NCBI GenBank assembly: GCA_903873095.1
Contig: CAIQMU010000036.1
Coordinates: 1 to 7,263, forward strand
Source: an uncultured bacterium
GTDB lineage: Bacteria; Patescibacteriota; Minisyncoccia; Phycocordibacterales; UBA1006
Direction: 5' to 3'
DNA length: 7,263 nucleotides
The position numbers and the translations under genes are program-made. This document shows, one piece after another, positions 3,390 through 7,263 of this stretch. A model generated the notes under the pieces. That model saw only the letters and a program-made list of their open reading frames with translations. It had not been told where the DNA came from and searched no databases. Each line of letters opens with the position of its first letter. Position 1 is the stretch's first letter.

Positions 3390-5540
3390 ATGAATCGAGA
3401 CTACCCACTTGAGAAAACACGAAATTTCGGAATCATCGCACACATCGATGCCGGAAAAACAACCGTGTCAGAACGAATCTTGTTCTACACCGGAATGTCA
3501 CACAAAATCGGAGAAGTGCACGAAGGTGCCGCTACGATGGACTGGATGGAACAGGAAAAAGAACGAGGAATCACAATTACGTCAGCCGCTACGACGTGTT
3601 TTTGGACGCCAACATATATTGCCGACAAAAAAGATACTGCTAAAAAATTCCGTTTCAACATCATCGACACACCTGGACATATCGACTTTACCATTGAAGT
3701 ACGACGATCACTTCGCGTACTCGACGGTGCCGTTGTAGTATTCGACGGTGTAGCCGGAGTAGAACCACAATCAGAAACAAACTGGCGTTATGCCGATGAG
3801 GGAAAAGTTCCTCGAATTTGTTTCATTAACAAGTTGGACCGAACAGGTGCATCATTCGAACGATCATTCGCATCGATTCTTGATCGACTTACAAAAAATG
3901 CAGTTCGATTCCAAATCCCAATCGGAGAAGAAGAAAACATGCAGGGAGTCATCGACTTACTTAAAATGAAGGCGTACTATTTCGAGGGGAACATGGGAAC
4001 CGATGTAATCGAAAAAGAAATTCCTGAAAACTTGATGGCTGATGCGAAAAAATTCCACGATATCTTGATCGAGAAAATTGTAGAACACGATGAAGAAATG
4101 ATGATGGCTTTCTTGGACGGAAAAACAGATTTCCCAATCGACGACTTGAAAAAAGTTGCACGAAAAGCAACGATCGCCAATGACTTGATTCCAGTGTTTA
4201 CCGGAACAGCCTTGAAAAACAAGGGTGCACAGCTCATGCTCGACGGAGTGATCGACTACTTGCCAGCACCAACAGATATCAAACCTTCAGCTGGATTTAA
4301 TCCAGATACAGGAGCAGAAGAATTCCGTTACGCGTCTGACACAGATCCATTTTCAGCACTTGCGTTCAAGGTTGCGACAGATCCATTCGTAGGACAGCTC
4401 ATTTTCTTCCGAGTATATTCCGGAACACTTGAAGCAGGTTCATACATCTTGAACACACGAACAGGAAACAAGGAACGCATCGGACGAATTCTCCGAATGC
4501 ATGCAAACGAACGAGAAGAAGTGAAAAAAGTATTTGCAGGGGACATCGCCGCGGCCGTAGGACTCAAAGACACAACAACTTCAGACACATTGTGTGACCC
4601 GGCTCATCCAATCACCCTTGAAGAAATCAAGATTCCTGAACCAGTCGTAAGTTTGAAAATCGAACCTAAAACAAAAGCTGACCAGGAAAAAATGGGAATG
4701 GCACTGAATCGATTGGCGGCAGAAGACCCTACATTCCGTGTAACAACAGACCCTGAAACATCAGATACAATTATCTGGGGAATGGGAGAACTTCATCTCG
4801 ACATTATTGTTGATCGTATGAAACGAGAGTTCAGTGTTGAAGCAAACGTTGGACGACCACAAGTTGCGTACAAAGAAACAATTACCGGAACTGCCGAAGT
4901 TGATAACAAATATGTTAAACAATCAGGAGGTAAAGGTCAGTACGGACATGTTAAAATCCGAATCAAGCCGATGGATCTTACAATTCTTCCCGAAGATCTT
5001 CCAAAGAATACGAAACGATCTGAAGGATTCGAATTCGTAAACAACATCAAGGGAGGTGTGATTCCACAGGAATTTATCGCTCCAGTTGAAAAAGGTTTGA
5101 AGGAAGGAATGCAGCGAGGAGTTCTCGCTGGATACCAGATGGTAAACATTTCAGCTGACTTGTTTGATGGATCATCACACGATGTCGACTCGAGTGAAAT
5201 CGCCTTCAAGGTTGCAGCGTCACAAGCGATGCAAGAAGCCTTGGCGAAAGCTCAGCCGGTAATTCTTGAACCAATGATGAAAGTTGAAGTAACGATTCCA
5301 GAAAAATTCTTGGGAGACATTACTGGAAACGTATCATCAAAACGAGGAATCATCGAAGGAGTGGATGATCGTGGAATGGTGAAAGCCGTGAAAGCGATTA
5401 TGCCTCTTGCTGAAATGTTCGGATACATGAACTCACTTCGATCAATGACCGAAGGACGAGGATCATTCACAATGGAATTCGTACGATACGATATCGTTCC
5501 CCGAAACGTTGCGGATGAAATTATCGCGAAGAGAAAATAA
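3390..5540 (+). CDS. fusA: Translation elongation factor G
   Basis: EF-G is the cytoplasmic GTPase that drives translocation of tRNA and mRNA on the ribosome and, with RRF, ribosome recycling. All GTPase motifs are present: P-loop AHIDAGKT (17-24), switch 1 ERGITIT (58-64), DTPGH (93-97) with the catalytic His, and NKLD (147-150). The later domains are complete, including the domain IV signature GGKGQYGHV, the loop with [11 protein letters not shown], and the domain V end ([12 protein letters not shown], then [16 protein letters not shown]). The length of 716 is normal, with a short insertion before DTPGH. The ATG fits the usual N-terminus. The gene stands alone between two terminators instead of lying within an rpsL-rpsG-fusA-tuf operon. 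Arginine is mostly CGA and glycine GGA. Confidence 0.99.
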   Translation: MNRDYPLEKTRNFGIIAHIDAGKTTVSERILFYTGMSHKIGEVHEGAATMDWMEQEKERGITITSAATTCFWTPTYIADKKDTAKKFRFNIIDTPGHIDFTIEVRRSLRVLDGAVVVFDGVAGVEPQSETNWRYADEGKVPRICFINKLDRTGASFERSFASILDRLTKNAVRFQIPIGEEENMQGVIDLLKMKAYYFEGNMGTDVIEKEIPENLMADAKKFHDILIEKIVEHDEEMMMAFLDGKTDFPIDDLKKVARKATIANDLIPVFTGTALKNKGAQLMLDGVIDYLPAPTDIKPSAGFNPDTGAEEFRYASDTDPFSALAFKVATDPFVGQLIFFRVYSGTLEAGSYILNTRTGNKERIGRILRMHANEREEVKKVFAGDIAAAVGLKDTTTSDTLCDPAHPITLEEIKIPEPVVSLKIEPKTKADQEKMGMALNRLAAEDPTFRVTTDPETSDTIIWGMGELHLDIIVDRMKREFSVEANVGRPQVAYKETITGTAEVDNKYVKQSGGKGQYGHVKIRIKPMDLTILPEDLPKNTKRSEGFEFVNNIKGGVIPQEFIAPVEKGLKEGMQRGVLAGYQMVNISADLFDGSSHDVDSSEIAFKVAASQAMQEALAKAQPVILEPMMKVEVTIPEKFLGDITGNVSSKRGIIEGVDDRGMVKAVKAIMPLAEMFGYMNSLRSMTEGRGSFTMEFVRYDIVPRNVADEIIAKRK

Positions 5541-5545
5541 AAATC

Positions 5546-5571
5546 AAAAAATCCCGCAAGGGATTTTTTTT
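5546..5571 (+). terminator. Intrinsic terminator of fusA
   Basis: A 10-bp stem with six A-T pairs and three G-C pairs closes on a GCAA loop, followed by eight Ts in all. It starts 5 bases after the fusA stop codon. Its core 24 bases are identical to the terminator at 1549-1572. Confidence 0.9.
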
Positions 5572-5578
5572 GCCATAC

Positions 5579-5607
5579 TTGACTAGACTTGTCAAAAATG
5601 CTATGTT
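5579..5607 (+). promoter_or_regulatory. Promoter of the collagen-like gene
   Basis: TTGACT (5579-5584), a 17-base spacer, and TATGTT (5602-5607), starting just after the fusA terminator. The leader would be about 49 bases, A/T-rich, with no Shine-Dalgarno site. The -10 region, TATGTTTT, also resembles the Bacteroidota TAnnTTTG box except for its last base. TTGAC and GTCAA (5579-5595) form a short inverted repeat over the -35 box that could be an operator; this is weak. Confidence 0.45.
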
Positions 5608-5662
5608 TTAATCAAACTTCTTTCAAAAAATTTTCTTTTAAACTAAATAAAAATACCCAACA

Positions 5663-7263
5663 ATGAAGCATTTTATCATTATGATCCTTGCTATCCTTTT
5701 GGGATATACAAGTTTCGCTCAAAACAATATTGGGATCGGTACACCGAATCCTGATCCTTCAGCTTTACTTGACCTGGAATCCTCGAACAAAGGATTTCTG
5801 GCACCAAGGATGACAACGGCACAACGGCTTGCGATTGCAACGCCAACAAACGGACTTCTTGTCTATGACAATGTCGTAGATTGCTTTTTTTACTTCAACG
5901 CTTCGACAGCCGCGTGGATTTCGATGTGCCAAGGAGCATCTTCGGGTGTGACAGGTTCAACGGGACCAACTGGTTTGCAAGGTCTAACTGGTGCCACGGG
6001 TTCACAAGGAATCCAAGGAAACATTGGTGCAACTGGTCCGAGTGGTCCAAGTGGAAACGATGGTTCGCAAGGCGCAACCGGTAATACTGGTGTAGCTGGT
6101 GCAATCGGCTCGCAAGGTTTGCAAGGAAACACCGGTGCAACTGGAAATACTGGTTTTACTGGAAACGATGGTTTGCAAGGTGTAACAGGTGCGACCGGTT
6201 CTGATGGAAACACTGGTGCGACTGGTCCAACAGGGCCTACGGGTCCGACGGGTGCGACTGGAATTGGACCAACAGGCCCAATCGGTCCGCAAGGTTTGAT
6301 CGGTCCTGCAGGTATTCAAGGTATCACCGGTGCAACTGGAAATACTGGTTTTACTGGAAACGATGGTTTGCAAGGTGTAACAGGTGCGACCGGTTCTGAT
6401 GGAAACACTGGTGCGACTGGTCCAACAGGTGCTGGAAGTACAGGACCAACAGGTTCCCAAGGTATCCAAGGAAACACCGGTCCGACCGGATTTGGATTTG
6501 GTGCTACCGGACCTACTGGACCAACAGGTATTGATGGAACAAACGGCCTTCCTGGAATTATTGGAGCTACTGGTGCAACAGGCAACGACGGCGCGAATGG
6601 CTTGCAAGGTATTCAAGGAATTACCGGTCCGACAGGACCTCAAGGTGCAAATGGAAATGATGGTATCACTGGTCCGACAGGTGTTGGAACAACTGGTGCA
6701 ACTGGAAGTACTGGTGCTGACGGATCAAATGGTGTGACAGGTGCAACTGGTAATACCGGACCGACAGGTTTCGGATTGCAAGGAGCAACTGGTAATACTG
6801 GTCCAACCGGTCCGACTGGAAATGATGGCACAACAGGTACCACAGGTCCAACCGGTTTTGGATTGCAAGGTCCAACTGGCCCGCAAGGATCAGTTGGACC
6901 GACAGGATCACCAGGAATCACTGGACCAACAGGTTCAGGTGCAACTGGTCCAACGGGTGCTAATGGTGCGGTTGGTGCAACTGGATCAAATGGTACAAAT
7001 GGAAATACTGGTCCAACGGGTGCAGATGGTATCACTGGTCCTACTGGAAACAGTGGTGTCACTGGCCCAACAGGTTCACAAGGAATCCAAGGTAACACAG
7101 GAGCTGTCGGAAATATTGGACCCACAGGTTTGCAAGGTGCAACCGGATCAAATGGTACAAATGGAAATACTGGTCCAACGGGTGCAGATGGTATCACTGG
7201 TCCTACTGGAAACAGTGGTGTCACTGGCCCAACAGGTTCACAAGGAATCCAAGGTAACACAGG
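5663..7263 (+). CDS. Secreted collagen-like (Gly-X-Y) surface protein, 5' part
   Basis: The open frame runs off the window after 533 codons. Residues 1-19 are a Sec signal peptide ([19 protein letters not shown]) with likely cleavage before Gln20. A head domain follows (about 21-94) with [32 protein letters not shown] and a tail rich in aromatic residues, a layout I associate with Bacteroidota collagen-like and fibre proteins. It has two Cys (74 and 89). From Gly95 on, every third residue is Gly (GVT-GST-GPT-...) for at least 439 residues. One-residue deletions (GxG) break the phase several times, mostly right after GPT. The repeat part contains Asp as its only charged residue. It presumably forms an extracellular triple-helical rod. 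The C-terminus and any anchor are not visible. The ATG at 5663 is the only one that precedes the signal peptide. Confidence 0.9.
   Translation, partial: MKHFIIMILAILLGYTSFAQNNIGIGTPNPDPSALLDLESSNKGFLAPRMTTAQRLAIATPTNGLLVYDNVVDCFFYFNASTAAWISMCQGASSGVTGSTGPTGLQGLTGATGSQGIQGNIGATGPSGPSGNDGSQGATGNTGVAGAIGSQGLQGNTGATGNTGFTGNDGLQGVTGATGSDGNTGATGPTGPTGPTGATGIGPTGPIGPQGLIGPAGIQGITGATGNTGFTGNDGLQGVTGATGSDGNTGATGPTGAGSTGPTGSQGIQGNTGPTGFGFGATGPTGPTGIDGTNGLPGIIGATGATGNDGANGLQGIQGITGPTGPQGANGNDGITGPTGVGTTGATGSTGADGSNGVTGATGNTGPTGFGLQGATGNTGPTGPTGNDGTTGTTGPTGFGLQGPTGPQGSVGPTGSPGITGPTGSGATGPTGANGAVGATGSNGTNGNTGPTGADGITGPTGNSGVTGPTGSQGIQGNTGAVGNIGPTGLQGATGSNGTNGNTGPTGADGITGPTGNSGVTGPTGSQGIQGNT
6130..6429 (+). 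repeat. Pair of exact 105-bp direct repeats in the collagen-like gene
   Basis: Bases 6130-6234 and 6325-6429 are identical, offset by 195 bases (65 codons). Both copies encode [16 protein letters not shown] and what follows. Identity at silent positions points to recent duplication or gene conversion. Confidence 0.9.
6983..7263 (+). repeat. Tandem 162-bp repeat at the window end
   Basis: Bases 6983-7101 and 7145-7263 are identical over 119 bases, offset by 162 bases (54 codons, 18 Gly-X-Y triplets). The second copy is cut by the window end, so the array probably continues. Confidence 0.9.

Noticed and set aside
6384..6737. 117-codon plus-strand frame inside the collagen-like gene
   Set aside because: It is a shifted-frame product of the same repeats, with no signal or motif of its own.
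5890..7260. Long minus-strand frames rich in Pro-Val and Thr-Ser
   Set aside because: They are the antisense of Gly-X-Y repeats, whose low complexity suppresses stop codons; the plus frame has a signal peptide, head domain and strict Gly periodicity.
6130..7263. Repeats as a mobile element or phage tail-fibre cassette
   Set aside because: The repeats are in-frame coding duplications of Gly-X-Y triplets, and no phage genes are present; the signal peptide argues for secretion instead.

Overview
The window looks like a piece of a Patescibacteria (candidate phyla radiation) chromosome, inferred from gene content. It is AT-rich with short intergenic regions. It carries a small PemK/MazF-like protein of the form common in those genomes, small two-helix membrane proteins, and genes whose -10 boxes sit only 7-9 bases before the ATG, as expected of leaderless messages. 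The standard genetic code fits: the 716-codon fusA reads through without in-frame TGA. No marker permits a finer placement.

Bases 1-647 hold a promoter and a 189-residue protein of unknown function. Bases 648-2400 are an accessory patch of small or broken genes separated by dispersed intergenic repeats. It contains the 3' part of a NYN-domain nuclease gene with a lost N-terminus and a probable frameshift, a 16-codon mini-gene with its own promoter and terminator, a candidate structured small RNA on the minus strand, and an orphan PemK/MazF-like toxin gene on the minus strand. Two repeat families run through this patch. One carries a TTGCGT/TATACT-type promoter, and in two of three copies a perfect 12-bp hairpin with a GAAA loop. 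The other is a 26-bp promoter motif placed just before three different ATGs. Four exact or near-exact DnaA boxes (TTATCCACA) accompany these promoters.

Bases 2400-3306 form a two-gene unit: a two-helix membrane protein overlapping a 57-residue zinc-ribbon protein, closed by a terminator whose loop contains the last stop codon. Bases 3308-5571 hold elongation factor G (fusA) as a single-gene unit with its own sigma70-type promoter and a strong terminator. Bases 5579-7263 hold the 5' part of a secreted collagen-like protein with a Bacteroidota-like signal peptide and head domain. At least 439 residues of Gly-X-Y repeat follow and run off the window.

Only fusA has a certain function. The collagen-like protein is probably an exposed surface fibre. 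The membrane/zinc-ribbon pair is probably co-expressed. The 648-2400 patch looks like a region where promoter-bearing repeats have been copied and genes gained, truncated and lost.
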